A stretch of DNA of 64,000 nt from Brachybacterium phenoliresistens (GCF_000576425.1 NZ_KK070003.1:1-64000); one strand, 5' to 3'. Positions 8,132-17,588 are shown, counted from the first letter of the stretch. Translations and numbers: made by a program. Notes: a model not told the origin generated them from the letters alone.

Positions 8132-9045
8132 GCCTCGAAGGATCCACCACCGCCGCGCTCGCCGTGCCCTCGAAGAAGGCCCGCCGAACCGGCCGGAACC
8201 CCCTGGCGCGCCTGGTCAGCGAGATGACCCGGAGCGTGGAGGGCTTCATCGGCCTGCTGCTGGTGCTGGCCGTGCTCGCCTTCTCCCTCATCGGGCCGCT
8301 GATCATGGGCACCGACGTCTCCGGGGACGCGTCCCGGGCCTGGGAGGGCCCCAGCGCCCAGCACTGGCTGGGCCTGGAGGGCAGCGGCAAGGACACCTTC
8401 CACCTGCTGGTCATCGGCGGCGGGACGGTGCTCATGGTCGGCTTCCTGGCGGCCGCGATCACCACCGTGATCGCCGTGGCGATCGGCGCGCTCGCCGGCT
8501 ACGTGGGCGGGCGCCTGGACGCCGCCCTGCTGCAGCTGACCGACATCGTCATGACGATCCCGCAGATCGTCCTGCTCGCCGTGGTCGGCGCCTTCTACAA
8601 GCTGGACTCGCCGGCGCTGCTGGCCGTGATCATCGGCGTGCTCACCTGGCCGGTGCTCATGCGCTCGATCCGCGCCCAGGTGCTCTCCCTCAAGGAGCGC
8701 GAGTTCGTCGAGGCGGCGCAGCTGCTGGACGTGGGCTGGTTCCGCATCGTCTTCGGCGAGATCGTCCCCAACATGGCCAGCTACATCCTCATCAACTTCA
8801 TCATCGCCGTCACCAACGCCATCTACGCGATGGTGGGCCTGTACCTGCTCGGGCTGGCCCCGCAGCGCGGCACCAACTGGGGGATCATGATCAACGACGC
8901 GTGGACCAAGGGCGCCATGTTCAATCCCGACGCGATGCCGTACATCGTCGCCCCCGTGGTGATGATCGTGCTCCTCCAGCTGGGTCTGATCCTGCTGACC
9001 CGCACCCTCGAGGAGATCCTCAACCCGCGACTGAGGGAGCGCTGA
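8128..9045 (+). CDS. Oligopeptide/oligosaccharide ABC transporter permease, DppC/OppC type
   Basis: A 305-residue second permease of the PepT-type importer. It has an N-terminal OppC-like segment with the first span near residues 45-65 and the EAA loop REFVEAAQLLDVGWFRIVFG in the second half. It overlaps the first permease by ATGA (8128-8131), and CAGGAGG at 8115-8121 serves as ribosome binding site. Its length is normal for DppC. Together with the preceding gene it forms the membrane channel. Confidence 0.94.
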   Translation: MSLEGSTTAALAVPSKKARRTGRNPLARLVSEMTRSVEGFIGLLLVLAVLAFSLIGPLIMGTDVSGDASRAWEGPSAQHWLGLEGSGKDTFHLLVIGGGTVLMVGFLAAAITTVIAVAIGALAGYVGGRLDAALLQLTDIVMTIPQIVLLAVVGAFYKLDSPALLAVIIGVLTWPVLMRSIRAQVLSLKEREFVEAAQLLDVGWFRIVFGEIVPNMASYILINFIIAVTNAIYAMVGLYLLGLAPQRGTNWGIMINDAWTKGAMFNPDAMPYIVAPVVMIVLLQLGLILLTRTLEEILNPRLRER

Positions 9046-10100
9046 TGACCCCGTCCACGACCCCCGACGCCCCGATCATGTCCGTGAAGGACCTCGAGGT
9101 CGCCTACCGCACCGGCAAGGGGACGAACGTGCGCGCCCTGCGCGGCGTCACCTTCGACCTGTACCCGGAGTCCGCCCTCGCCCTGGTGGGGGAGTCCGGC
9201 TGCGGCAAGACCACCCTCGGCTCGGCGCTGCTGCGCCTGCTGCCCACCCTCGGCGAGATCACCGGCGGGACCATCACCTACCGCCGCGCGGACGGCCGGG
9301 AGCTCGACGTCACCCGGATGCGCGCCGGCGAGCTGCGCCGCTGGCGCTGGTCCGAGGCCGCCATGGTGTTCCAGGGCGCGCAGAACGCCTTCAACCCCGT
9401 GCTGACCATCGGCGCGCAGATGGCCGACACCCTCATCGACCACTCCGAGCGCCGCCCCTCGAAGAAGGAGATCCTCGAGCGGTCCTCGGAGGCGCTGCGC
9501 TCGGTGCGGCTCGAGCCCCGCCGGGTGCTGCGCAGCTACCCGCACGAGCTCTCCGGCGGCATGAAGCAGCGCACCCTGATCGCGATGGCGCTGCTGCTGC
9601 GGCCGCGCCTGCTGGTGCTGGACGAGCCCACCACCGCGCTGGACATCCTCACCCAGCGCACCGTGATCGACCTGCTCGCGGAGCTGCGCGTCGAGCACCG
9701 CTTCGCGATGATCTTCATCTCCCACGATCTCGCCCTCGCCGCCGAGCTCGCCGACCGGGTGATCACGATGTACGCCGGGAAGGTGATCGAGACCGGCACC
9801 ACCGCGGACATCTTCTACGGCCCCAAGCACCCCTACACCTCGAAGCTCATCAACGCGGTGCCGCCGGTGGTCGGGGACCTCCCCGAGCTCGCCTCGATCC
9901 CGGGAGCCCCGCCCTCGCTGGCCACGCTCCCGCAGGGCTGCACCTTCGCCCCGCGCTGCGAGCTCGCCACCGATGCCTGCCGCGCCGCCGAGCCCGAGCT
10001 GATCGAGCTCGTCCCGCGTCCCGAGGATCGCGGCCATGCCGCCGCCTGCCTGCACCACGACCAGGTCCACCACGAACGGAAGGTGATCGCCCGTGCCTGA
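9045..10100 (+). CDS. ABC transporter ATPase, DppD/OppD type
   Basis: A 351-residue ATP-binding subunit. Walker A is GESGCGKT at residues 49-56, the Q-loop Gln is near 110 (MVFQ), the signature LSGGMKQR is at about 169-176 and Walker B LLVLDEP follows near 189-195, then the H-loop in FISHD. The C-terminal part has the Cys-rich OppD/DppD extension (PQGCTFAPRCELATDAC), which in this family can hold a cluster or metal. The start overlaps the previous stop as TGATG. It energises the importer with the next gene product. Confidence 0.95.
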   Translation: MTPSTTPDAPIMSVKDLEVAYRTGKGTNVRALRGVTFDLYPESALALVGESGCGKTTLGSALLRLLPTLGEITGGTITYRRADGRELDVTRMRAGELRRWRWSEAAMVFQGAQNAFNPVLTIGAQMADTLIDHSERRPSKKEILERSSEALRSVRLEPRRVLRSYPHELSGGMKQRTLIAMALLLRPRLLVLDEPTTALDILTQRTVIDLLAELRVEHRFAMIFISHDLALAAELADRVITMYAGKVIETGTTADIFYGPKHPYTSKLINAVPPVVGDLPELASIPGAPPSLATLPQGCTFAPRCELATDACRAAEPELIELVPRPEDRGHAAACLHHDQVHHERKVIARA

Positions 10101-11253
10101 GACGACCCCCGGGGCCGATGCGGCGGCGCCGCCCCTCATCGAGCTCGACCATGCCTCGCAGGTGTTCCACGTCAAGGGCAAGGACATCCCCGCCGTCTCC
10201 GACGTGTCCCTCAGCGTGAACGCCGGCGAGGTGCTGTGCCTGGTCGGCGAGTCCGGCAGCGGCAAGACGACCGCCGCCCGCCTGGCGGCGGGGCTGGCCT
10301 CCCCGACCGACGGCGCCGTCCGCTACCGCGGGATGGACCTGGCGGCCATGACCCGCCAGCAGCGCCAGGAGTACCGCCGCGACGTGCAGTACATCCACCA
10401 GGACCCGTACGCCTCGCTGAACCCGATCCGCTCGATCCGCAGCACCCTCGCGATCCCGCTGCGGCGCCACGGGATGGCCTCCGGGCGGGCGGAGGTCGAC
10501 GCCACCGTCGACGAGCTGCTCACCCGCGTGGACCTCACCCCGCCGGAGAGCTACTCGGCGAAGTTCCCCCATCAGCTCTCGGGCGGGCAGCGCCAGCGCG
10601 TGGCGGTCGCCCGCGGCCTCACGCTGGCGCCCAAGCTGCTCATCGCCGACGAGTCCACCTCGATGCTGGACGTGTCGATCCGGGTGGGCCTGCTGAACAT
10701 GCTCACGCGCCTGCGCCTGGAGCAGAACGTCGGGTTCATCTACATCACCCACGACCTGGCGCTGGCGAAGTACTTCGGCTGGCAGGGGCGCACGGCCGTG
10801 ATGTACCTGGGCAAGATCGTCGAGCAGGGGCCCACCCCGCAGGTCATCAACAACCCCCAGCACCCCTACACCAAGGCGCTGCTGGAGGCCGTGCCGGAGC
10901 CCGACCCGGACCTCGCCCGGACCAAGCGCTCCGGCGCCGGACTGCGCAGCGCCGAGGTCCCGGACCTGTCCGCGCTGCCGCCCGGCTGCTCCTTCGAGCC
11001 GCGCTGCCCGCTGGCCCAGGACCGCTGCCGCACGCAGACGCCCACGCTCGCCCCCTCGCCCGGGGTGGCGGGCCACGACGTCTCCTGCCTGGTCGTGGCC
11101 GACCGGACCGCCGCCCAGGTGGCGGCGGGCGGGTCCGGGTCCTCGGCCCCCGCTCCCGAAGCATCGGACGAGGGCCCGGGCGCATCGCCCGCAGGTCCGG
11201 GCGCATCGGCCGCAGGCCCGGCGGCGCCGGCCACGGCGGGAGGCTCGCCGTGA
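10093..11253 (+). CDS. ABC transporter ATPase, DppF/OppF type
   Basis: A 386-residue second ATPase. Walker A GESGSGKT is at 52-59, the signature is LSGGQRQR, Walker B is LLIADES and the H-loop lies in YITHD. The C-terminal Cys-rich segment (PPGCSFEPRCPLAQDRC) is present. It begins with GTG at 10093, overlapping the previous gene by 8 bp, with GGAAGGTG just upstream. The last 45 residues are a low-complexity Gly/Pro/Ala/Ser tail encoded by short repeats near 11150-11235, absent from typical DppF and probably disordered. Confidence 0.94.
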   Translation: MPETTPGADAAAPPLIELDHASQVFHVKGKDIPAVSDVSLSVNAGEVLCLVGESGSGKTTAARLAAGLASPTDGAVRYRGMDLAAMTRQQRQEYRRDVQYIHQDPYASLNPIRSIRSTLAIPLRRHGMASGRAEVDATVDELLTRVDLTPPESYSAKFPHQLSGGQRQRVAVARGLTLAPKLLIADESTSMLDVSIRVGLLNMLTRLRLEQNVGFIYITHDLALAKYFGWQGRTAVMYLGKIVEQGPTPQVINNPQHPYTKALLEAVPEPDPDLARTKRSGAGLRSAEVPDLSALPPGCSFEPRCPLAQDRCRTQTPTLAPSPGVAGHDVSCLVVADRTAAQVAAGGSGSSAPAPEASDEGPGASPAGPGASAAGPAAPATAGGSP

Positions 11254-11501
11254 TGGACATGGCGGCGCGGGCGATGCTCGCGCTGGGCTGCTTCGTGGGG
11301 GTCGGCGCGGCCCTCATGATCCCGTTCACCGACGGGGGCACCGCCGAGCGTCTCGTGAGCTGGATCGCGCTCGCGCTCGGCATCCTCGCCGTCGTCGCCT
11401 CGGCGGCGGTGCTGCGCCGCGGAATCGTCCGTCGCCTGCGGGAGGCGGAGACCGGAGACCCGGATGACCAGGACGTCATCCCCACCAAGGAGGAACGATG
11501 A
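11253..11501 (+). CDS. Small two-span membrane protein in the ABC importer operon
   Basis: An 82-residue protein with two predicted membrane spans (about residues 4-22 and 32-55) and a charged C-terminal tail ending in TKEER. No family is recognised. The ATG at 11253 overlaps the ATPase stop as TGATG, with GGGAGG 9 nt upstream; a GTG at 11250 is also in frame. It lies inside the operon, between the ATPase and the binding protein, with ATGA overlap downstream, so it may be an accessory subunit or stability factor of the transporter. Confidence 0.75.
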   Translation: MDMAARAMLALGCFVGVGAALMIPFTDGGTAERLVSWIALALGILAVVASAAVLRRGIVRRLREAETGDPDDQDVIPTKEER

Positions 11502-13315
11502 TCACGAGCTGGACCAGGAGAGACCTTCTCAAGGCCGTCGGGCTGACGGCGGGGGCGGGCACCGCCCTCGTGGCGTGCAGCCCGGCCGACACCTCCGGCG
11601 GCGGCGGGGGCGGCGGCGGAGAGGGCGGCGCGAGCGCCTTCCACGGGGCATGGCCCTTCAAGCCCGCCCCCGAGGGCCACTTCAACTTCGCCGGGCTGCC
11701 CTACGCGGGCGTCCCCACCGTCATCATGGGCGACGGCTTCTACCGGGACCTGCTGGTCCCGCCGCTGGCCATGTGGCTGTGGGAGGAGAAGAGCTGGGAG
11801 TACCTGCTCGCCGAGTCCCACAGCCTGGACGAGGCGGCGGGCACCTTCACCGTGACCCTCAAGGAGGGCCTCACGTGGAGCGACGGGAGCCCGCTGACCA
11901 GCGGCGACGTGCTGACCACGCTGTACATGCAGTTCGTTCAGCGCGCCACCAGCTGGAACTTCATCACCGGCGTCGAGGCCCCCGACGAGCAGACCGTCGT
12001 GATCAGCTTCGAGAACCCGCCGGCCGTGCTGGAGCGCTACATCCTCAAGAGCAACATCCTCTCCACTGCCCAGTACGGGGAGTGGGCCGACCGCGCCAAG
12101 GCCATCGTGGACGCGGGCGGGACCATGGACGACGGCGACGGCCCGGCGCTCAGCACCGAGTTCCAGACCTTCAAGCCGGAGAACCTCATCGTCTCCGGGC
12201 CCTACGACTTCGACTACGACTCCATCTCCAACACGCAGCTGACCCTGGTGCGCAACGAGAGCGGCTACGGCGCCGACACGGTGACCTTCGACCAGGTCGT
12301 CGTCTACAACGGCGAGACCACGGAGATCACGCCGCTGGTGCAGTCCACGGACATCGACTACGCCAGCCACGGCTTCGCCCCCGCCTCGGAGGCCCCCTTC
12401 GAGCAGGCCGGGTACACGATCCTGCGCCCTCCGGTCTACTCGGGCCCGGCGCTGTACCTGAACCAGGACTCCCTGCCCGAGTTCGCGGACGTCCGCGTGC
12501 GCCAGGCCCTCGCCCATGTCATCGACCGCGCCACCAACGGCCAGATCTCCCTGGGGCAGTCCGGCAAGGCCGTGGAGAACATGGTCGGCTTCTCCGACAA
12601 CCAGGTCGACGAGTGGCTCACCGATGACGTCAAGGGCAAGCTGAACACCTACCCGCTGGACCTCGAGAAGGCGAAGTCCCTGCTGGAGGAGGCCGGCTGG
12701 ACCACCGACGGCAGCAGCTGGAAGAAGCCCGACGGCTCCGCCGCCAGCTACGAGATCCAGTTCCCGCAGACCTATGCGGACTGGTCGGCCTCCGGCAAGA
12801 ACGTCGCCGAGCAGCTCACGGCCTTCGGCATCCAGGTCACCGCCCGCGGCCTGGACGACAAGCAGGCGCCCATCGACATCGACAAGGGCGACTTCCAGAT
12901 GGCGATCCAGGCGTGGGGCTCCTCCGCGCACCCGCACCCGCACTTCTCCTTCGTGACGGACCTGTTCACCCACAACATCCCGATCGCGAAGAACCAGGGC
13001 GGCAAGGGCTACGGCTTCCCGCTGCAGAACGTGAAGACCTCCGCCGGGACCGTCGACCTCGAGCAGATCGTCGCCGTCGCGGGCCAGGGCCTGGACGTCG
13101 AGGAGCAGAAGAAGAACGTGAGCGTCGCGGCGCTCGCCTTCAACGAGCTGCTGCCGATCATCCCGATCTTCGAGCGCTACGGGAACAACCCCGCGCTCGA
13201 GGGGGAGCGGGTGACGGGCTTCCCGAAGGAGGGCGACCCGCTGCTGGCGAACGCGCCGTACGCGGACAACTTCGTCATCCTCGGCATGTACCGCGGCGAC
13301 ATCACGCCGGTCTGA
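11498..13315 (+). CDS. Oligopeptide/oligosaccharide ABC substrate-binding lipoprotein (SBP_bac_5)
   Basis: A 605-residue extracellular binding protein of family 5. The leader has RR at 7-8, a hydrophobic stretch and lipobox LVAC with Cys27; a Gly-rich linker (about 33-45) follows. The family pattern is clear: LKEGLTWSDGSPLTSGDV near 125-145 and the second-lobe region NQDSLPEFADVRVRQALAHVIDR. AAGGAGG precedes ATG 11498, which overlaps the small membrane-protein gene by ATGA. It is the last gene of the operon, followed by a terminator. The GH43 gene on the other strand suggests its ligand may be a galactan-type oligosaccharide, but binding proteins of this family also bind peptides. Confidence 0.94.
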   Translation: MITSWTRRDLLKAVGLTAGAGTALVACSPADTSGGGGGGGGEGGASAFHGAWPFKPAPEGHFNFAGLPYAGVPTVIMGDGFYRDLLVPPLAMWLWEEKSWEYLLAESHSLDEAAGTFTVTLKEGLTWSDGSPLTSGDVLTTLYMQFVQRATSWNFITGVEAPDEQTVVISFENPPAVLERYILKSNILSTAQYGEWADRAKAIVDAGGTMDDGDGPALSTEFQTFKPENLIVSGPYDFDYDSISNTQLTLVRNESGYGADTVTFDQVVVYNGETTEITPLVQSTDIDYASHGFAPASEAPFEQAGYTILRPPVYSGPALYLNQDSLPEFADVRVRQALAHVIDRATNGQISLGQSGKAVENMVGFSDNQVDEWLTDDVKGKLNTYPLDLEKAKSLLEEAGWTTDGSSWKKPDGSAASYEIQFPQTYADWSASGKNVAEQLTAFGIQVTARGLDDKQAPIDIDKGDFQMAIQAWGSSAHPHPHFSFVTDLFTHNIPIAKNQGGKGYGFPLQNVKTSAGTVDLEQIVAVAGQGLDVEEQKKNVSVAALAFNELLPIIPIFERYGNNPALEGERVTGFPKEGDPLLANAPYADNFVILGMYRGDITPV

Positions 13316-13330
13316 CCTGCGCGGCATCGG

Positions 13331-13385
13331 CCCCGGCGGTCGGCCCCAGCGGTCGGCCCCTCCCCGGAGGGCCCGACCGCCGGGG
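13331..13385. terminator. Bidirectional hairpin terminator between convergent genes
   Basis: Arms ccccggcggtcggcccc (13331-13347) and gggcccgaccgccgggg (13369-13385) pair over 17 bp with one mismatch. A second partial left arm at 13349-13360 can pair with the same right arm. It separates the plus-strand ABC operon from the minus-strand GH43 gene whose stop is at 13393. Confidence 0.75.
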
Positions 13386-13392
13386 CCGTCGC

Positions 13393-15384
13393 TCACTCCG
13401 CCTCGATCGCCACCCAGCTGACCTGGATGTCGGGGGAGCGGGTCGGATGCAGGGTCAGGGCGATCTCCCCGGCCGCGCCGACGGCGACGCCTCGGTAGGC
13501 CGCCGCCTCGGGGACCCCGGTGAACAGCTGCTGCGCCGAGACCACGTCCCCGTTCACGCGCACCTCGGCCGCGCGGTTCGCCCACGGCCACGGGTCGTAG
13601 TAGCCGACGTGCACCGTGTACCGGCCCGCGGCGAGGTTGGCGAAGCGGTAGGTCAGGTCATCGTGGTCGGTCGCGTACCGCAGCGTGAGGTCCAGGGAGT
13701 CGTACGAGGACCCGGCGGGCTTCGACCGCCCCTGGTAGCCCCAGACGTTCCCGGTCAGCGGGTCGGCCCCGTAGGGCTGGTCGGCCACGGAGTTCTGCAG
13801 CCGTCCGGCCTTCGCCGCCTCGCGCAGGGCCAGGTAGTCGCTGGTCTCCGCCCCGCCGGCGTTGACGATGTAGACCAGGTTCTTGGGCGCGACGAGCACG
13901 TCCCGGCGGAAGGTCAGGCCCTCGGCGCCGGAGAGCGTCCCGACCACCTCGGTGATGCCCGGGCGGTCCAGCGCGCCCTCCCAGGTCACGCGCCGGGTGG
14001 AGGTGGACCCCTCGAGACGGAGGGTGACCGAGCGCGGCAGCTTGTTCAGCTCGCCCGGGCGCACCGACGCCGGCAGGGTCGCGTCCACCTCGAAGTGCGG
14101 CTGGTAGGGCTGGTCCTCCCAGCGCCAGGAGTCCTCCCACGGCAGCGTCATGGAGGTGCCCTCGCCGAAGCGCAGCGGCAGCCACACGTACGGCGCGTTC
14201 GCGAGGTCCGAGGGGGTCCAGCGGTCGCCCATGTAGATGTAGGTGCCGTGCTCGGGGTCCACCGGGATCACGCAGGTGGACTGCGAGCCGTGGGTGGTGC
14301 TCGCGCCGTCGCCGACCACCGGGTTCCCGTGGTCGGTCCATTCGCCGAGGATGTCCGTGGCCGTCGCGTACTGCGCCGGGTTCGGGCTCCAGCCGGTCGC
14401 CCCGGAGGTGATCAGGTAGTACGTCCCGGCCCTCTTGAACAGGGCCGGCGCCTCGCGGTGCGCGCCGATGTACGGGCGGGTGAAGTCGACGCCCTTGACG
14501 GCGCTCTCCGGAGGGGTCGCGAGAGCCGTGAACGAGGGGTCGAGCTTCGAGATGAACAGGGAGTAGTTCTCCTCGCTCGAGTAGATGATGTACGCGGTGC
14601 CGTCGTCGTCGAGGAACAGGTTCATGTCCCGGGCCATCCCGGGGCTGTTCGGCTGATGGTTGGGCTCGCCCTCGGGCGCCACGTGCAGGCGGTAGCTGTC
14701 GATCCACCGGAAGGGGCCGAAGGGCGAGTCGGAGACGGCCACCCCGGCATTGGCCTTCGCGTACTGGGCGTTGGAGGTCTCCGAGGGGCCGTCGGCGTGC
14801 ACCCACATCACCCAGGTGCCCTCGGCGGCGTTCGGGATCACCTTGGGGCGCTCGAGGATCGCGGGGTTCACGTCGCTGCCCTCGGCCTTGACGGTCACGA
14901 GGTCGCGGATCACCGCGGCCTTCTGCTCGTCGGCGTAGTCGCCGTACAGCGCCGTGAAGTAGGGGTCCGTCTCCAGCTGCTCGGCGTCGACCAGGGAGCG
15001 CAGCGCCAGCCCCTCGTCCGTCCAGGAGTACAGGTCGCGGGAGGAGTACACGTGCACTCCCGGGCTGGCGTGGTAACCGTTGCTGCGGTCCTCGCCGTAC
15101 CAGTAGTACACGGGGCCCTGCTCGTCCTCGTGCACGAGGACCTGGCCCCCGTGGGCCTGGATGACGGCGCCGGAGGTGTCGAGCCAGGGCTGTCCCGGGG
15201 TGAAGGCGCCGGGCGCGGCGCCCTCGGCGGGGACCGGCGCGGCGGGGACCGGTGCCGCGGGGGCCGGCCCGGCGGCGCGGGCGCTCGCCGTGCCGAGGGC
15301 GAGCATCGGCGCGGCGGCGATCGCGCCGGTCAGGACGGATCGGCGCCGGGGGAGAGGGGACGTGCGGGGGTTCGCGTCGTGCAC
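13393..15384 (-). CDS. Secreted GH43 family glycosidase (galactan 1,3-beta-galactosidase-like) with C-terminal carbohydrate-binding region
   Basis: A 663-residue exported protein. The leader (about 1-38) has RRR at 13-15 and ends SARA, a Tat/Sec type without a lipobox. Residues about 65-380 are a five-bladed GH43 domain; the segment beginning YYWYGEDRSNGYHASPGVHVYSS and the block PAILERPKVIPN are typical of the GH43 exo-beta-1,3-galactanase subgroup. After it come an Ig-like stretch with TWEGALDRPG near 450 and a C-terminal malectin/CBM-like beta-sandwich (YTVHVGYYDPWPWANRAAEVRVNGD). GTG at 15384 was chosen because GAGGAG precedes it by 6 nt. It probably releases galactose-containing sugars outside the cell for the neighbouring importers. 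Confidence 0.9.
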   Translation of the reverse strand: MHDANPRTSPLPRRRSVLTGAIAAAPMLALGTASARAAGPAPAAPVPAAPVPAEGAAPGAFTPGQPWLDTSGAVIQAHGGQVLVHEDEQGPVYYWYGEDRSNGYHASPGVHVYSSRDLYSWTDEGLALRSLVDAEQLETDPYFTALYGDYADEQKAAVIRDLVTVKAEGSDVNPAILERPKVIPNAAEGTWVMWVHADGPSETSNAQYAKANAGVAVSDSPFGPFRWIDSYRLHVAPEGEPNHQPNSPGMARDMNLFLDDDGTAYIIYSSEENYSLFISKLDPSFTALATPPESAVKGVDFTRPYIGAHREAPALFKRAGTYYLITSGATGWSPNPAQYATATDILGEWTDHGNPVVGDGASTTHGSQSTCVIPVDPEHGTYIYMGDRWTPSDLANAPYVWLPLRFGEGTSMTLPWEDSWRWEDQPYQPHFEVDATLPASVRPGELNKLPRSVTLRLEGSTSTRRVTWEGALDRPGITEVVGTLSGAEGLTFRRDVLVAPKNLVYIVNAGGAETSDYLALREAAKAGRLQNSVADQPYGADPLTGNVWGYQGRSKPAGSSYDSLDLTLRYATDHDDLTYRFANLAAGRYTVHVGYYDPWPWANRAAEVRVNGDVVSAQQLFTGVPEAAAYRGVAVGAAGEIALTLHPTRSPDIQVSWVAIEAE

Positions 15385-15541
15385 AGGGGACTCCTCGTCG
15401 AGTCGAGCTGGGACCGGAAGGGCGGAACGGGCCGGCGGATGCCGCACCCTGCTTCTCGCCACCCTTATTGCACCCCTTGAAAGAAGTGGGGTGGCTTCAC
15501 GGTAGCCGATCCGGCGTCGCGGGGGAAGGCGGTGGCGTCGA

Positions 15542-16246
15542 TCAGCCGAGATGTCCCGCGCGGCGGGATCGCGACAGGATCACGGTCGCGGCCAGGAGCT
15601 CTGCCGCCTGGATCGGGTAGACCGCCGCCCTCTCCCAGGCGCCGCCCGGGGCCGCGGGGATCAGATCCGTGGTCATGTGGAGGACGAGGACGGCTGCGCT
15701 CAGCAGTCCGAGCACTCCGAGCCCGGCGCCGACGAGGGCCGGTGCTCGGGGGGCCGGGCTCCGGCGCAGGCGGAACGCGGCGAGCACGGTCGCCAGGTTG
15801 CCGCCGCAGATCGCGGCACCGGCGCCGGCGGTGTGGACCGCCCCGAGGCCGTGCTCCATGGTGTGCGGGCCACCGGGGACGAGGGCGACGGCCGTGATGC
15901 CGAGCAGGTGGAGGACGGCCAGGACCAGGAAGCCGCGTCCGAGCACGCCGGGGCGTGCGCGGACGGCCGCCGCCGCTCCCGCTGCGGCAAGGATCCCGTG
16001 GGCGATGAACCCGGCGTTCATCACCGCCGAGCGCGGCGAGTCGATGGGGCGGCCCTGCATGACGCCGACGTCCGGGACGCCGAGGTCGCTGATGAAGTTC
16101 GCCGCGTACGAGTAGCCGGCGAAGCCGGCCGCCGTGACGGCCTCCGCGACCAGGTAGACGGTGGCCGCCGCGATCCAGCAGATCGCCGCCGGCACCAGGC
16201 TCGGCCGGGCGCGGCTCGTCGATGCGTCCTGGCTGCGCGATCCCAT
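15542..16246 (-). CDS. DUF998 family membrane protein
   Basis: A 234-residue integral membrane protein with about six spans. NFISDLGV near residue 45 is the characteristic motif of DUF998 proteins, whose function is unknown. ATG at 16246 is preferred because GAGG is 9 nt upstream; another ATG lies 9 bases earlier at 16255. It stands alone, divergent from the dehydrogenase operon and upstream of, but probably not co-transcribed with, the GH43 gene (157-bp gap). Confidence 0.8.
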   Translation of the reverse strand: MGSRSQDASTSRARPSLVPAAICWIAAATVYLVAEAVTAAGFAGYSYAANFISDLGVPDVGVMQGRPIDSPRSAVMNAGFIAHGILAAAGAAAAVRARPGVLGRGFLVLAVLHLLGITAVALVPGGPHTMEHGLGAVHTAGAGAAICGGNLATVLAAFRLRRSPAPRAPALVGAGLGVLGLLSAAVLVLHMTTDLIPAAPGGAWERAAVYPIQAAELLAATVILSRSRRAGHLG

Positions 16247-16327
16247 GCCGTCCATCCTCGCCCACCGTGCGACGAGATCTCGGCCTCGCGGGACGCCGAC
16301 CTTGCCTCCCGGGTCCTGCGTGTGCTG

Positions 16328-16351
16328 TACTATCGACGGAAAGCGGTTACC
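16328..16351. promoter_or_regulatory. LacI-type operator with -10 box of the dehydrogenase/DUF993/isomerase operon
   Basis: GGAAAGCGGTTACC at 16338-16351 is an imperfect palindrome of LacI-repressor type. It sits 4 bp after TACTAT (16328-16333), a good -10, so a bound repressor would cover the transcription start. The gene starts 80 bp downstream. A -35 is not clear; ttgcct at 16302-16307 would need a 20-bp spacer. The LacI gene at 21267-22394 is the nearest candidate regulator. Confidence 0.65.
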
Positions 16352-16431
16352 GCCGCGGCCAACGGAGGCCGCGAAGGACCGCCCACGAACAGCACAGGGA
16401 TCCCCCGGGGACCGCAGCGAGGAGAGAATCA

Positions 16432-17583
16432 ATGGCACAGCGTCGCATCGGCATCATCGTCAACGGAGCATCGGGGCGGATGGGCTACCGCCAGCACCTG
16501 GTGCGCTCCCTGCTGGCGATCCGCGACCAGGGCGGCGTGCAGCTCGCCGACGGCGACACCCTCATGCCGGACCTGCTGCTGGTGGGGCGCAACGAGGAGA
16601 AGCTGCGCACCATCGCCGAGCGCCACGGCCTGGAGAACTGGACCACCGACGTCGACGCGGCCCTCGAGCAGGACGACTACGAGGTCTACTTCGACGCGCT
16701 GGTGACGAACCTGCGCCTGGACAACCTCAAGAAGGCCATCGCCGCGGGCAAGGCGATCTACACCGAGAAGCCCACCGCCGAGACCTTCGAGGACGCCCTC
16801 GAGCTGGCGCGGCTGGCCAAGGACGCCGGAACCGTCAGCGGCGTCGTCCACGACAAGCTCTACCTCCCGGGCCTGCTCAAGCTGCGCCGCCTGATCGACG
16901 CCGGCTTCTTCGGCGAGATCCTCTCGGTGCGCGGCGAGTTCGGGTACTGGGTGTACGAGGGGGACTGGCAGGCCGCCCAGCGCCCCTCCTGGAACTACCG
17001 CTCCGAGGACGGCGGCGGCATCGTCGCGGACATGTTCCCGCACTGGAACTACGTCATCGAGGACCTCTTCGGGCGCATCGTGGACGTCTACGCGCAGACC
17101 GCGACCCACATCGGCACCCGCTGGGACGAGCAGGGCCGGGAGTACGCCGCCACCGCCGACGACGCCGCCTACGGCATCTTCCGCCTCGAGAACGGCACCG
17201 TCGTGCAGATGAACTCGAGCTGGGACGTGCGCGTGCACCGCGACGAGCTCGTCGAGTTCCAGGTCGACGGCACCAAGGGCTCCGCGGTCGTGGGCCTGCA
17301 CGGCGCCCGCATCCAGCCGCGCGAGGCCACCCCGAAGCCGGTGTGGAACCCCGACGTCCGCGACGGCCACGACTACCGCGGCGACTGGATCGAGGTCCCC
17401 GACAACGAGGTCTTCGACAACGGCTTCAAGGTCCAGTGGGAGGACTTCCTGCGCCACTACGTCGAGGGCCGCCCCTACCCCTTCGACCTGCTCGCGGGAG
17501 CCCGCGGCGTGCGCCTGGCCGAGATCGGCCTGAAGAGCGCCGCCGAGGGCCGCCGCATCGAGCTCGACGTGCTGGAGGGCTGA
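16432..17583 (+). CDS. Gfo/Idh/MocA family NAD(P)-dependent oxidoreductase
   Basis: A 383-residue dehydrogenase. The N-terminal Rossmann fold shows IIVNGASGRMG (residues about 6-16) and the family hallmark TEKPT with catalytic-site Lys113. The C-terminal alpha/beta domain follows. Such enzymes oxidise or reduce sugar or inositol hydroxyls, or convert glycosides to 3-keto forms. ATG at 16432 has GAGGAGAG upstream; the frame is open before it without a start of its own. It leads a three-gene operon: DUF993 protein 5 bp after, then an overlapping isomerase. It is probably induced by a sugar through the LacI site in front. Confidence 0.93.
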   Translation: MAQRRIGIIVNGASGRMGYRQHLVRSLLAIRDQGGVQLADGDTLMPDLLLVGRNEEKLRTIAERHGLENWTTDVDAALEQDDYEVYFDALVTNLRLDNLKKAIAAGKAIYTEKPTAETFEDALELARLAKDAGTVSGVVHDKLYLPGLLKLRRLIDAGFFGEILSVRGEFGYWVYEGDWQAAQRPSWNYRSEDGGGIVADMFPHWNYVIEDLFGRIVDVYAQTATHIGTRWDEQGREYAATADDAAYGIFRLENGTVVQMNSSWDVRVHRDELVEFQVDGTKGSAVVGLHGARIQPREATPKPVWNPDVRDGHDYRGDWIEVPDNEVFDNGFKVQWEDFLRHYVEGRPYPFDLLAGARGVRLAEIGLKSAAEGRRIELDVLEG

Positions 17584-17588
17584 GCGCC

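Noticed and set aside
10847-13591. 914-codon minus-strand frame opposite the ABC operon
   Set aside because: Low-complexity composition and no ribosome binding site; it covers well-supported ATPase and binding-protein genes.
12913-15480. 855-codon plus-strand frame opposite the GH43 gene
   Set aside because: Arg/Gly/Val-rich shadow with no protein family; the opposite strand encodes a clear GH43 enzyme with signal peptide and ribosome binding site.
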